Shown in pieces: positions 1 to 5,062 of a stretch of DNA of 8,170 nt. Where the stretch lies: NCBI GenBank assembly GCA_965365465.1, contig CBDUBU010000176.1, positions 1-8,170 on the forward strand, read 5' to 3'. The DNA is from CBDUBU01 sp965365465 (GTDB lineage: Bacteria > Bacteroidota > Rhodothermia > Rhodothermales > DASSAV01). Below the pieces are notes generated by a model that saw nothing but the letters and a program-made list of their open reading frames with translations, was not told the origin of the DNA and made no database searches. The position numbers and the translations under genes are program-made. Position 1 is the stretch's first letter. The number at the start of each line of letters is the position of its first letter.

Positions 1-727
1 AGCACGGTTCGGGATCGGAAAGGTTGAAGGGGATGCTTTCCGCCTGAAATCCAACCTCTGAAAGAAGGCGCAGCCATACCTTCCGGGAAAAGAGGCCCTC
101 GACATGCCGATCATAGACCGTTTGCACCGCTCCGTCTTCGGTTCGGAGCAGGTACGCGTAGTCGACGAGGTAGGTTGAATCAGAAGGGTCCGGGTCCCAG
201 GTCCATTCGAGGTAACGCAAGGATCGGCGCTCGCCGTCCTCGCCGCCGTGGCTGGTCGAGGGTTGGAAGGTTTCCCGGACGTGATCCGGGGCAAAGAGCG
301 CCGCGCCGCCCGGTTTGCAATGCAGGAACGCCGTCTCCATTACCCGGCGCAGATCCTGCTCAGTCGTCATGTAGCAGACGGCATCGTGGACGAGCACGCA
401 GTCGAAGAGGCGTTCCAGGCGAACGGTTCGCATATCCCCTTCGAGGTGCTCGCACTCCGGGTTGAGCGCCCGGCTCACGGCCAGCATACCGGGGGCCTTG
501 TCCACCAGGGTAAGCCGGAAATGCCGCTTCAGGTGAGCGGCGTTGTTGCCGCCGCCGCTGCCAAGTTCCAGCAGGGACCGGGGTTCAACGCTGCAGGCGG
601 CAGTCAGCGCCTGCCGGTAAAAGGATGCCTCCTCCGCGTAGTCTGCGGGCGCCGAAAGCAACGGACACCAGGAAGCCAACGCATCATAAAGGATGGGCTG
701 GTCAGGGGTCAGGTCAGACGGGATCAT
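1..727 (-). CDS. Class I SAM-dependent methyltransferase, 3' end outside the window
   Basis: This gene starts at the ATG at 725-727 and stays open to the left edge, giving 242 visible codons. An in-frame TAG lies 24 bases upstream of this ATG and no other start codon falls between, so the start is well fixed. The Rossmann-fold landmarks are clear: motif I LLELGSGGG at residues 52-60, the acidic residue D76 at the end of strand 2 (TLVDKAPGML), GDMR at 97-100, and FDCVLVHDAVCYM at 108-120, which is the strand 4 motif. These show SAM binding. The enzyme is expected to be cytoplasmic and to methylate a small molecule or macromolecule; the substrate cannot be read from the sequence. The N-terminus (TPDQPILYDALASWCPLLSAP) resembles the Methyltransf_25-type group often annotated simply as methyltransferase-domain proteins. 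No clear Shine-Dalgarno sequence is seen. The C-terminus is missing. Confidence 0.88.
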   Translation of the reverse strand, partial: MIPSDLTPDQPILYDALASWCPLLSAPADYAEEASFYRQALTAACSVEPRSLLELGSGGGNNAAHLKRHFRLTLVDKAPGMLAVSRALNPECEHLEGDMRTVRLERLFDCVLVHDAVCYMTTEQDLRRVMETAFLHCKPGGAALFAPDHVRETFQPSTSHGGEDGERRSLRYLEWTWDPDPSDSTYLVDYAYLLRTEDGAVQTVYDRHVEGLFSRKVWLRLLSEVGFQAESIPFNLSDPEPC

Positions 728-775
728 CGGGGTTGTGCCTGGAACGTACTATGGACTTATGGCCTCTTTGAGGGG

Positions 776-863
776 GGTGTTCTTGCTGGACGAAGCCGCT
801 GGAAGGAGGGAAAACCGGCTCTGACGGGCTGCGTTCCTCGGAGGGAGGCGTTGGCCGCGCCTG
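776..863. repeat. Dispersed intergenic repeat, copy A
   Basis: Bases 776-801 are identical over 26 bp to 5740-5765 (copy C). Bases 827-863 match 5636-5672 (copy B) at 34 of 37 positions. The copy contains a short inverted repeat, AGCCG at 794-798 and CGGCT at 816-820, which recurs in copy C. The element lies between the methyltransferase and the DUF1080 gene and codes for nothing convincing. It is best described as a REP- or MITE-like element; the family name is not known to me. Confidence 0.75.
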
Positions 864-870
864 GCCTGTT

Positions 871-905
871 GTAGCGTGCGGGTCGCTACGCCGGCGGTGC
901 GCCGG
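871..905. other. Two adjacent perfect hairpins
   Basis: The first hairpin pairs GTAGCG (871-876) with CGCTAC (884-889) around a 7-nt loop. The second pairs CCGGCG (891-896) with CGCCGG (900-905) around a 3-nt loop. Neither is followed by a T-run on either strand, so they are not standard intrinsic terminators. They sit directly beyond the terminator of the DUF1080 gene, at the end of repeat copy A, and may be part of that element. Confidence 0.5.
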
Positions 906-925
906 TGGGAAAGAGCGAGCTTCGG

Positions 926-960
926 ATAAAAGGGAGCCGGGCTGGCGCTCCGGCTCCCTT
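926..960 (-). terminator. Intrinsic terminator of the DUF1080 gene
   Basis: A perfect 11-bp stem is formed by AAGGGAGCCGG (930-940) and CCGGCTCCCTT (950-960) with a 9-nt loop. Read on the minus strand, the stem is followed by TTTTAT. It starts about 20 bases after the stop codon of the minus-strand DUF1080 gene, so it should end that transcript before the methyltransferase. Confidence 0.8.
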
Positions 961-980
961 CTGTCCAGGGCGCCCGGATG

Positions 981-2108
981 TCACTGAACCCGGCGGGCGG
1001 GCATTTCGGCGCCGCCCAGCCGGAAGGTCAGGCCGGTCGGGTTGCCTTCTGCATCGGTGTCGTAGAGGATGGTTCCGGCGGTTTCGGTCAGGGCGAACTC
1101 GTGCTCGCCTACAGGGACCATGGTGAGGGCGCTCGGGCGGTAGGGAAACTGGATCTGCAAATGATCGTCTTCCCGCGTGATGGTGATGTCGGGCGCGTTT
1201 TCGTCCTCACCCATCTTGAAGGTCCCGGCGTGCCGTTCGAGTTCCTCGGTCGTCATGGGGACCGGCGCGATCGCGGCCAGGTACGCCTGGTCGGGGGCGA
1301 TGCGTTCCGGGAGGTTACGCACCCACATGTTGCGGAAGCGCACCGCATGGCCGTGGTCCTGCAACTGGATCGGCAGGGCGTTCTCGTGCGCCGAGTAGGG
1401 CGCAAAGCGAAGCCATTCGGTGGGGCCGAGGATGACCTCGTTGTTCTGAACCACAATGCCGTTGAGGACGACCGTGATGCGGGCGGGTTCGGTCACCTGG
1501 CCGCCTTCGAACCGGGGTCGGCGGAAATAGATGTCGTAGGCCTGCCATTCGCCCGGCGCACGGGCAGCGTTGAAAAGCGGCGGGTACTGCCCGTAGATCG
1601 CGCCGGCCTGCCCGTCCGCGTAGGTTTCGGCGTTGTAGGAGTCCAGCACCTGCACTTCATAACGCTCCATGAAGAAGACGCCGCTGTTGCCCCGGTCCTG
1701 GCCGGTTCCAACGGGCGGGTTCGGCGAGGCCCATTCCACGTGCAACTGAACGTCGCCGAAGCTGTCCTTTGTCTCGATCATGCCGGTTCCGGGGGCGACT
1801 TCAAAGTACCCGTTCTCGACTTTCCAGGGCGCCGGGTTTCCGTCGGGGGTTTGCCAGGCGGAGAGGTCCTGGCCGCCGAACAGGACGACGGCATCGGCCG
1901 GGACCGGCGCGGGCAGGTTCTGGTCTACCGGTGTGACGGCATCGGGTCGGGGACGGTTCATTTCATGCTGTCGCCAGCCGGAGGGGGCCGGGACGGCTTC
2001 CACGCGGGTTGGAGGTTCTGTTTCTTCTTCCGCAGCAGGCTCGCATCCGAGCACGCCTGCGCCGAGGGTGAGCGCTCCGGCGAGTACGATAAGCAGATGT
2101 TTATTCAT
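981..2108 (-). CDS. DUF1080 (3-keto-disaccharide hydrolase domain) lipoprotein with DUF3471-like C-terminal domain
   Basis: The product has 375 residues from the ATG at 2106-2108. The frame stays open upstream to 2312, but the chosen start is followed at once by a lipoprotein signal peptide (MNKHLLIVLAGALTLGAGVLGC) with lipobox VLGC and acceptor Cys22. A Glu/Pro-rich linker follows (23-70). Residues about 72-268 form the DUF1080 (PF06439) domain: VLFGGQDLSAW at 75-85, GNSGVFF at 140-146, YEVQVLDSY at 150-158, GAIYG at 169-173 and IQLQDHGHAVRFRNMWVR at 247-264. It is a concanavalin-like beta-sandwich. Members studied act on 3-keto-disaccharides or bind sugars. Residues about 285-375 (LERHAGTF, then ITITREDDHLQIQF) resemble the DUF3471 beta-barrel module and lie beyond the usual family length. 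The protein should be membrane-anchored outside the cytoplasm. A strong terminator follows. The sugar substrate is unknown. Confidence 0.9.
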   Translation of the reverse strand: MNKHLLIVLAGALTLGAGVLGCEPAAEEETEPPTRVEAVPAPSGWRQHEMNRPRPDAVTPVDQNLPAPVPADAVVLFGGQDLSAWQTPDGNPAPWKVENGYFEVAPGTGMIETKDSFGDVQLHVEWASPNPPVGTGQDRGNSGVFFMERYEVQVLDSYNAETYADGQAGAIYGQYPPLFNAARAPGEWQAYDIYFRRPRFEGGQVTEPARITVVLNGIVVQNNEVILGPTEWLRFAPYSAHENALPIQLQDHGHAVRFRNMWVRNLPERIAPDQAYLAAIAPVPMTTEELERHAGTFKMGEDENAPDITITREDDHLQIQFPYRPSALTMVPVGEHEFALTETAGTILYDTDAEGNPTGLTFRLGGAEMPARRVQ

Positions 2109-2346
2109 GGCTCGAAAAGGATGTAACAGGAATGATAAGGGAAGTCCGATGCCTGGAGAGAAGCGTCTTCCCGGAAAGGCTCGGACCCTCCAGAATACGA
2201 ATCCGTCCCGAAATCTGCGCCGCTTTCTTTCGCCGGAGGAAACACCGCCCTGTATCCTGAACTTACACGGCTGCGGGTGCAATGGCGCAGCCCGTTGTTT
2301 CCGGAAAAGCACGCCGAACGCGCCTCTGCGCTGCCGGAAAATCCGT
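2109..2346 (-). other. Long leader region of the DUF1080 gene
   Basis: No convincing gene occupies this stretch. It contains a hairpin formed by GGCTGCG (2269-2275) and CGCAGCC (2286-2292), and a 10-bp perfect palindrome TTTCCGGAAA at 2298-2307. If the promoter proposed just upstream is right, this is a 5' leader of roughly 235 nt. The minus-strand frame through it encodes a basic, low-complexity sequence unlike a real N-terminus. Confidence 0.35.
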
Positions 2347-2376
2347 ATCGTACCTTAATAAGGATCTTCTAAACAA
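2347..2376 (-). promoter_or_regulatory. Candidate promoter for the DUF1080 gene
   Basis: On the minus strand TTGTTT (plus 2371-2376) and TACGAT (plus 2347-2352) are separated by 18 nt, in the only AT-rich patch of the spacer. The segment between them includes the palindrome CCTTA-A-TAAGG (2353-2363), which could be an operator. The match to either the sigma-70 or the Bacteroidota -33/-7 consensus is only partial. Confidence 0.27.
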
Positions 2377-2397
2377 CGACGGCCTCGTCAGGGACGG

Positions 2398-2485
2398 TTC
2401 AGCAAGGCGCTCCGGCAGCGCCGCCTCTTTGCTGCAAGCGCCTGCAAGGCTCGAAACGTAGACGCTTCGCGCTCGCTCAGGATGA
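2398..2485. repeat. REP-like interspersed sequence
   Basis: The stretch contains a nested inverted repeat: AGCAA (2401-2405) with TTGCT, and GGCGCT with AGCGCC around CCGGC. It then runs into CGCTTCGCGCTCGCTCAGGA (about 2464-2483), whose reverse complement (TCCTGAGCGAGCGCGAAGCG) resembles the REP-type motifs common in GC-rich bacterial intergenic DNA. Within the window only short pieces recur, so the assignment rests on recognising the motif style. It lies between the divergent DUF1080 gene and the small plus-strand gene. Confidence 0.4.
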
Positions 2486-2560
2486 TGCTTCAGGTGGATT
2501 GCAGCACCCCTGACCCGGCGTGTCATGGTGAAGGCCGCACCGGAACCTGAACACAGCGCT

Positions 2561-2824
2561 ATGGCAAAGAGAAAGTCTCGGTGGTTTGCCCCTATGCATG
2601 AGTATCCGGATTTGTACAAAAACCTTGACCTGGAAGAGTTGCTGGAGATGGCAAAAGCGGCAGGACTGGTGGAAGATTACCGACAAAGCGGCGAAACCGT
2701 GGGCATCCGGGTCGAAGGGAAGACGGAAGCAATGGACTATGACTATGCACGGGCCTTTGTCATCGGGTTGCTCTACGGTTCTGACCGGGGCAGCCACGCG
2801 CTGCCGGAACAGGAGGAAGACTAA
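2561..2824 (+). CDS. Small acidic-tailed protein of unknown function
   Basis: This 87-residue frame starts at the ATG at 2561 (MAKRKSRWF) and ends at TAA 2822-2824. An in-frame ATG at 2525 would add 12 residues; neither start has a clear Shine-Dalgarno sequence. The N-terminus is basic. A predicted amphipathic helix follows (LDLEELLEMAKAAGLVEDYR, about 23-42), then a beta-like stretch (ETVGIRVEGK), then AMDYDYARAFVIGLLYGS, and an acidic end (EQEED). No signal peptide or membrane segment is present. Its protein-like composition, with an amphipathic helix and hydrophobic core residues, makes it more credible than the 122-residue minus-strand frame across the same bases. It is the only gene on the plus strand and less GC-rich than its neighbours. 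I do not recognise the family. An internal cytoplasmic protein is likely; nothing more can be said. Confidence 0.6.
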   Translation: MAKRKSRWFAPMHEYPDLYKNLDLEELLEMAKAAGLVEDYRQSGETVGIRVEGKTEAMDYDYARAFVIGLLYGSDRGSHALPEQEED

Positions 2825-2855
2825 AAGCCGCTTCACCGGCCTCAAGGATTATTTT

Positions 2856-2897
2856 GCGGTTTATTGCGGGTTTTTAGCGGTTTATTGCGGTTTTTCG
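2856..2897 (+). repeat. Two-copy 21-bp tandem repeat, T-rich
   Basis: The units 2856-2876 and 2877-2897 agree at 18 of 21 positions, with the first 14 bases identical (GCGGTTTATTGCGG). Each unit ends in a T5 run. The repeat begins 32 bases after the stop of the small plus-strand gene and may contribute to ending its transcript, though no strong stem precedes the T-runs. Confidence 0.6.
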
Positions 2898-3081
2898 TTC
2901 AGGCAAAATGCCCTTTTTAGCCCCGTCAGGGCCGTTTTTCGGTTTCTGCGGCCCAAAACGCGATTTCACGTCCGAAGCCGCTTTATTTTTTTCTCCCGAG
3001 CCTGCTTTTGCTCTTCTCACAAGGGTTGCGGATGGTCTGGTTCAGCGTTCGAGGAACCGTTCAGTGGCAAGCCGGGAAAGC

Positions 3082-3099
3082 GGCGCTGCCGGCAGCGCC
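3082..3099. repeat. Perfect 18-bp palindrome
   Basis: GGCGCTGCC at 3082-3090 is followed without a spacer by its exact reverse complement GGCAGCGCC at 3091-3099. It lies in the noncoding stretch between the small plus-strand gene and the Rid-family gene. It could be a protein-binding site or part of a REP element; the related half CCGGCAGCGCC also occurs at 2413-2423. Confidence 0.6.
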
Positions 3100-3258
3100 A
3101 CAGGTAAGCGTCTGCCATGCCGGCTACAAAGACACCTCAGGGTGGCGAGGGTCAAGGTAGGGTATGGCGGACAGGCAGAACAGGTTATTCTCGCAACCTG
3201 CCCGGCTTGCGGCAGGCTGACGCGCCTGGAGGGGAGATTCTCGTTTCACGACAGGGCG

Positions 3259-3321
3259 GCCCGACGACCAGCTAACCGGCGTGCAGCGGAGCGCTGCGTC
3301 CGGTTGAGCGCCTTGCTGGAT
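3259..3321 (-). other. attC-like integron recombination site downstream of the Rid gene
   Basis: Read on the minus strand, the 63-nt site has the layout of an attC. R'' is ATCCAGC (one mismatch to RYYYAAC), followed by a 5-nt spacer AAGGC. L'' is GCTCAACCGG, then an inner stem GCAGCG / CGCTGC around a CTC triloop. L' is CCGGTTAGC, then a 5-nt spacer TGGTC, and R' is GTCGGGC (one mismatch to GTTRRRY). L'' and L' pair over 9 bp with one extra base. On the plus strand this is G3306, matching the extrahelical G of recombinogenic attC bottom strands. Length, symmetric spacers and bulge all fit. Against it, the usually invariant AAC and GTT are AGC and GTC, so the site may be inactive or diverged. 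It lies about 50 bp past the stop of the Rid gene, in the cassette-like orientation. No T-run follows, so it is not a plain terminator. Confidence 0.5.
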
Positions 3322-3372
3322 CCGCCGTTGCGTATGAAGGGGTGCGCCTTTAAGCGACCGGGCAACTCCTTA

Positions 3373-3756
3373 TTACCCAACACAGGCATCTGCCTCGATC
3401 TCGACCAACAGTTCCGGAGAGATCAGGGCGCTTACTGCAACCAGGCTGGTGGCTGGACGGATCTCCCCGAAGAACTCACTGTGGGCTTTCCCGACTTGCT
3501 GCCAGTGTGTGATGTCGGTGACGTAGATGCGGGTTCGGACAACATCGGACATCTCCGCCCCGGCGAGCTTCAGCGCAGCTTCAATGTTCTTGAGCGTCTG
3601 GATGGTTTGCGCGTAGGGGTCGCCTTCGCCCACAATGCCCTCTTCGCTCGTAGCCGTCGTGCCGGATACATGCACATACGAACCGGCCTTTACCGCACGG
3701 GAGTAGCCGACGATGGGTTCCCAGGGCGCATCGGAGGAGAAGTTCTTTCGCTTCAC
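3373..3756 (-). CDS. Rid-family (RidA/YjgF/UK114) protein lacking the catalytic arginine
   Basis: The 127-residue product starts at a GTG (3754-3756), since no ATG is available near the conserved N-terminus. It covers the whole trimeric Rid fold: GYSRAVKAGSYVHVSGTTA (17-35), the helix YAQTIQTLKNIEAALKLAG (48-66), VVRTRIYVTDI (72-82) and LLVEIEADACV (116-126). Canonical RidA enzymes deaminate reactive enamine/imine intermediates such as 2-aminoacrylate and use an arginine in a P-A-R motif. Here the equivalent is P101-A102-T103, so that arginine is missing. Subfamilies without it are known and lack the imine deaminase activity; their roles are mostly unsettled. The protein is cytoplasmic. The gene follows the alpha/beta hydrolase in the same direction after 84 bp and may be co-transcribed. 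An attC-like hairpin lies downstream. Confidence 0.92.
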   Translation of the reverse strand: MKRKNFSSDAPWEPIVGYSRAVKAGSYVHVSGTTATSEEGIVGEGDPYAQTIQTLKNIEAALKLAGAEMSDVVRTRIYVTDITHWQQVGKAHSEFFGEIRPATSLVAVSALISPELLVEIEADACVG

Positions 3757-3797
3757 GGGGATAAATATTCTCTACCGGGTCTTAGGTTTGACGGATG

Positions 3798-3810
3798 GTC
3801 GCTCAGCGAC
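3798..3810. promoter_or_regulatory. Palindrome between the hydrolase and the Rid gene
   Basis: GTCGCT and AGCGAC flank a single C, giving a 13-bp near-perfect palindrome midway in the 84-bp gap. It lies 42 bases upstream of the Rid gene start and could be an operator, or a small hairpin in an intercistronic region. No promoter is obvious beside it. Confidence 0.25.
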
Positions 3811-3840
3811 AAGCTCTACGGCGCGGGGCATCAGGCACGG

Positions 3841-4680
3841 CTACTCGTCCGTATGCTTCTCAATCGCGTCAAGGATAGTCGGCCAGTCGGCCCGATGCAG
3901 TTCGTGGCCCGTTCCCTCCAGAGTGAGGAGCGTGCTCCGGGGCAGGTCGGCGTCGAGCGCGAGTGCGTGGGCATACGGGAGCACGGGGTCCTCGGTCCCG
4001 TGGATAATGAGCACCGGGATGGCGATCTCGTCGAGCCGCCCCAGCCACCCCTCTGCCTCACTAAGCCTGGCATGGTTGAACGGCGTCAGCAGGCTCGGCG
4101 TCCGTTCGAAGTCGGCCCCGGCCATGGTTCGGATTGCCTCGTCATCAAACGGATGGGCTGACCCTGACAAGAGCCGCCACGCACCGACCTGGTAGTTGAC
4201 GACGGCATCCCGGTCGGTCCAATCGAGGTCGCCAGCGTGATACTCAAGGATCGCCGGGTCCATGCCTGGCATGGCCGGGTCGGCAGATGCCAGTCGCTCG
4301 GACGCGATGAGGGTGATCGTCCGCACGCGATCCGGGTTCTTCAGCGCGACGAGTTGGGAGAGGTAGCCCCCGAGCGACATCCCCACAAGGTGCGCCTGGT
4401 CGATGCCGTACCCGTTGAGCACGCGGACGACATCGTCCCCGAGGTCCTCCACGGTGTAGGCAGGTTCGCCTGGGGTGTAGCTCGTGGACCGTCCGGTGTC
4501 GCGGTGATCGTATCGGACGACGTACCGTTCCCTCGCGGCCAGGGCGCGGCAGAAGTCCTCGGGCCACCACACGCCCGAGGACATGGCCCCCATGACGAGG
4601 ACGATGGCGGGGTTAGAGGGATCCCCGACGGCCTCCGTGTGGAGGCTGACATTGCCGGACTCGATCAACTTCGAGGTCAT
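3841..4680 (-). CDS. Alpha/beta hydrolase
   Basis: The 279-residue protein is a complete alpha/beta hydrolase (Abhydrolase_1 type). The oxyanion region VMGAMSSGVWW lies at 29-39, followed by RYDHRDTGRS at 56-65, the strand-4 motif of the family. The nucleophile elbow GMSLGG puts Ser102 as nucleophile. Asp231 in HGTEDPVLP and His259 in GTGHELHRADW complete the triad. The variable cap lies at about 130-215. The overall pattern, especially YDHRDTGRS, resembles the RdmC-like methylesterase/esterase branch, but the substrate cannot be assigned. There is no signal peptide, so it should act in the cytoplasm. The ATG at 4678-4680 has no Shine-Dalgarno sequence. The Rid-family gene follows in the same direction, and the unit is preceded by an AT-rich patch and an attC-like site. 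Confidence 0.92.
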   Translation of the reverse strand: MTSKLIESGNVSLHTEAVGDPSNPAIVLVMGAMSSGVWWPEDFCRALAARERYVVRYDHRDTGRSTSYTPGEPAYTVEDLGDDVVRVLNGYGIDQAHLVGMSLGGYLSQLVALKNPDRVRTITLIASERLASADPAMPGMDPAILEYHAGDLDWTDRDAVVNYQVGAWRLLSGSAHPFDDEAIRTMAGADFERTPSLLTPFNHARLSEAEGWLGRLDEIAIPVLIIHGTEDPVLPYAHALALDADLPRSTLLTLEGTGHELHRADWPTILDAIEKHTDE

Positions 4681-4742
4681 CGGATCAGCAGGACGGGTAC
4701 AGGTCGAAAGGGGTGCGCTTCAGCAAAGCGGCAGGGCGCTGC

Positions 4743-4772
4743 AAAATAAGCAATTTGTGCAAGCGAGAGCAA
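4743..4772 (-). promoter_or_regulatory. Candidate promoter for the hydrolase and Rid genes
   Basis: On the minus strand TTGCTC (plus 4767-4772) and TATTTT (plus 4743-4748) are 18 nt apart in the only AT-rich segment upstream of the hydrolase. TATTTTG is also one base short of the Bacteroidota TAnnTTTG element. The implied leader is about 60 nt. The -35 part overlaps the right end of the attC-like site, as is known for some cassettes that carry their own promoter. Confidence 0.28.
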
Positions 4773-4819
4773 CGCCGGAGCGGAAAAGGTCGATCTGCCC
4801 TGCGTCCGCCTTGTTATGC
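4767..4819 (-). other. Weak attC-like site at the end of the frameshifted small gene
   Basis: On the minus strand GCATAAC (plus 4813-4819) is a near-match to the R'' box and is followed by AAGGC. The same five bases sit at this position in the stronger site at 3259-3321. GGACGC and GCTCC can then pair with one extra C, equal to an extrahelical G on the plus strand. GTTGCTC (plus 4767-4773) serves as a poor R' box. The stop codon TAA of the upstream small gene lies inside GCATAAC, as is usual for gene cassettes. The rest of the hairpin is weak and the right half does not match the consensus, so this could be a degenerate site or chance. Confidence 0.3.
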
Positions 4820-5010
4820 GTTTTCCTGTTGCTGCCCGCCTGCCTCCTGAACGACCTCTTCTATCGTCAGGCCCTTGAAGATCTCCTTGCGCTCTCACCG
4901 TAGCCGGCCGAGAACTGACCCATGAAACGGTCGGCGCCGCCCGTTTCCCGAACCAGCAGGCGGATGGCTTGCGCTGCTATTTCACTCAGAGGTCTTGCCG
5001 GGATTGCCAC
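4814..5010 (-). pseudogene. Frameshifted small antitoxin-like gene
   Basis: A GTG at 5008-5010 follows a good Shine-Dalgarno sequence, GGAGGT, with a 9-nt gap; such a site is not seen upstream of the neighbouring genes. The first frame reads VAIPARPLSEIAAQAI, then RLLVRETGGADRFMGQFSAGYG. It soon runs into a TGA at 4867-4869, giving 47 residues with a poor C-terminus (ESARRSSRA). In another frame the sequence continues sensibly from ERKEIFKGLTIEEVVQEAGG to QQQENA and TAA at 4814-4816. The break is at the GAGAG around 4892-4896. Joined, it would encode about 64 residues. The pattern of a helical start, an RF-x-x-QF-x-x-GYG motif and LTIEEVV resembles uncharacterised 65-80-residue proteins that often carry a GDYTxER segment here. 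A small deletion of that segment would explain the shift. An antitoxin-like role is only inferred. The stop lies within an attC-like R'' box. Confidence 0.55.
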
Positions 5011-5018
5011 GTCTCTAT

Positions 5019-5024
5019 TACCTC
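5019..5024 (-). promoter_or_regulatory. Shine-Dalgarno sequence that fixes the GTG start of the broken gene
   Basis: GGAGGT on the minus strand lies nine bases ahead of the GTG at 5008-5010. The neighbouring genes show no comparable site, as expected for Bacteroidota. This supports the GTG start over the longer upstream frame and hints that the gene came from another lineage. Confidence 0.5.
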
Positions 5025-5062
5025 CGCGCGTTCCAGGGGCGAAACGACCTTCGTTGTGCCTG

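Larger units (their letters stand above)
2825..3258. other. Noncoding stretch with phased T-tracts and palindromes
   Basis: No plausible gene is found here on either strand. The left part holds two copies of GCGGTTTATTGCGG (2856-2869 and 2877-2890) as a 21-bp tandem, and T5 runs at 2871, 2891, 2914 and 2935. A T7 run is at 2986-2992. A perfect 18-bp palindrome lies at 3082-3099. A hairpin is formed by CCTGCC (3197-3202) and GGCAGG (3211-3216) with an 8-nt loop. The long plus-strand frame through the region continues antisense across the two genes to its right and is a GC-driven shadow. Confidence 0.6.

Noticed and set aside
978..2126. A 382-codon plus-strand frame
   Set aside because: It lies antisense to the DUF1080 gene, which has clear family motifs; the frame is a shadow of high GC.
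2477..2845. A 122-codon minus-strand frame over the small plus-strand gene
   Set aside because: It is rich in Cys, His and Arg without a pattern, while the plus-strand frame reads as a balanced globular protein.
2822..2850. A possible attC left half after the small plus-strand gene
   Set aside because: The bases around the stop resemble an R''-L'' start, but no matching L' or R' follows.
3270..3309. A shorter 40-bp attC reading using GCTCAAC and GTTAGCT as the R boxes
   Set aside because: These boxes match the consensus well, but the site would be shorter than known attC sites and would lack separate L boxes. The 63-bp reading explains the spacers and the bulged base better.
3306..3318. A 13-bp inverted match between 3306-3318 and 2400-2412
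   Set aside because: About one exact match of this length is expected by chance in a window of this size.
2908..4161. A 417-codon plus-strand frame
   Set aside because: It crosses noncoding DNA and then runs antisense to the Rid and hydrolase genes. Its composition is Arg/Gly-rich with no domain pattern.
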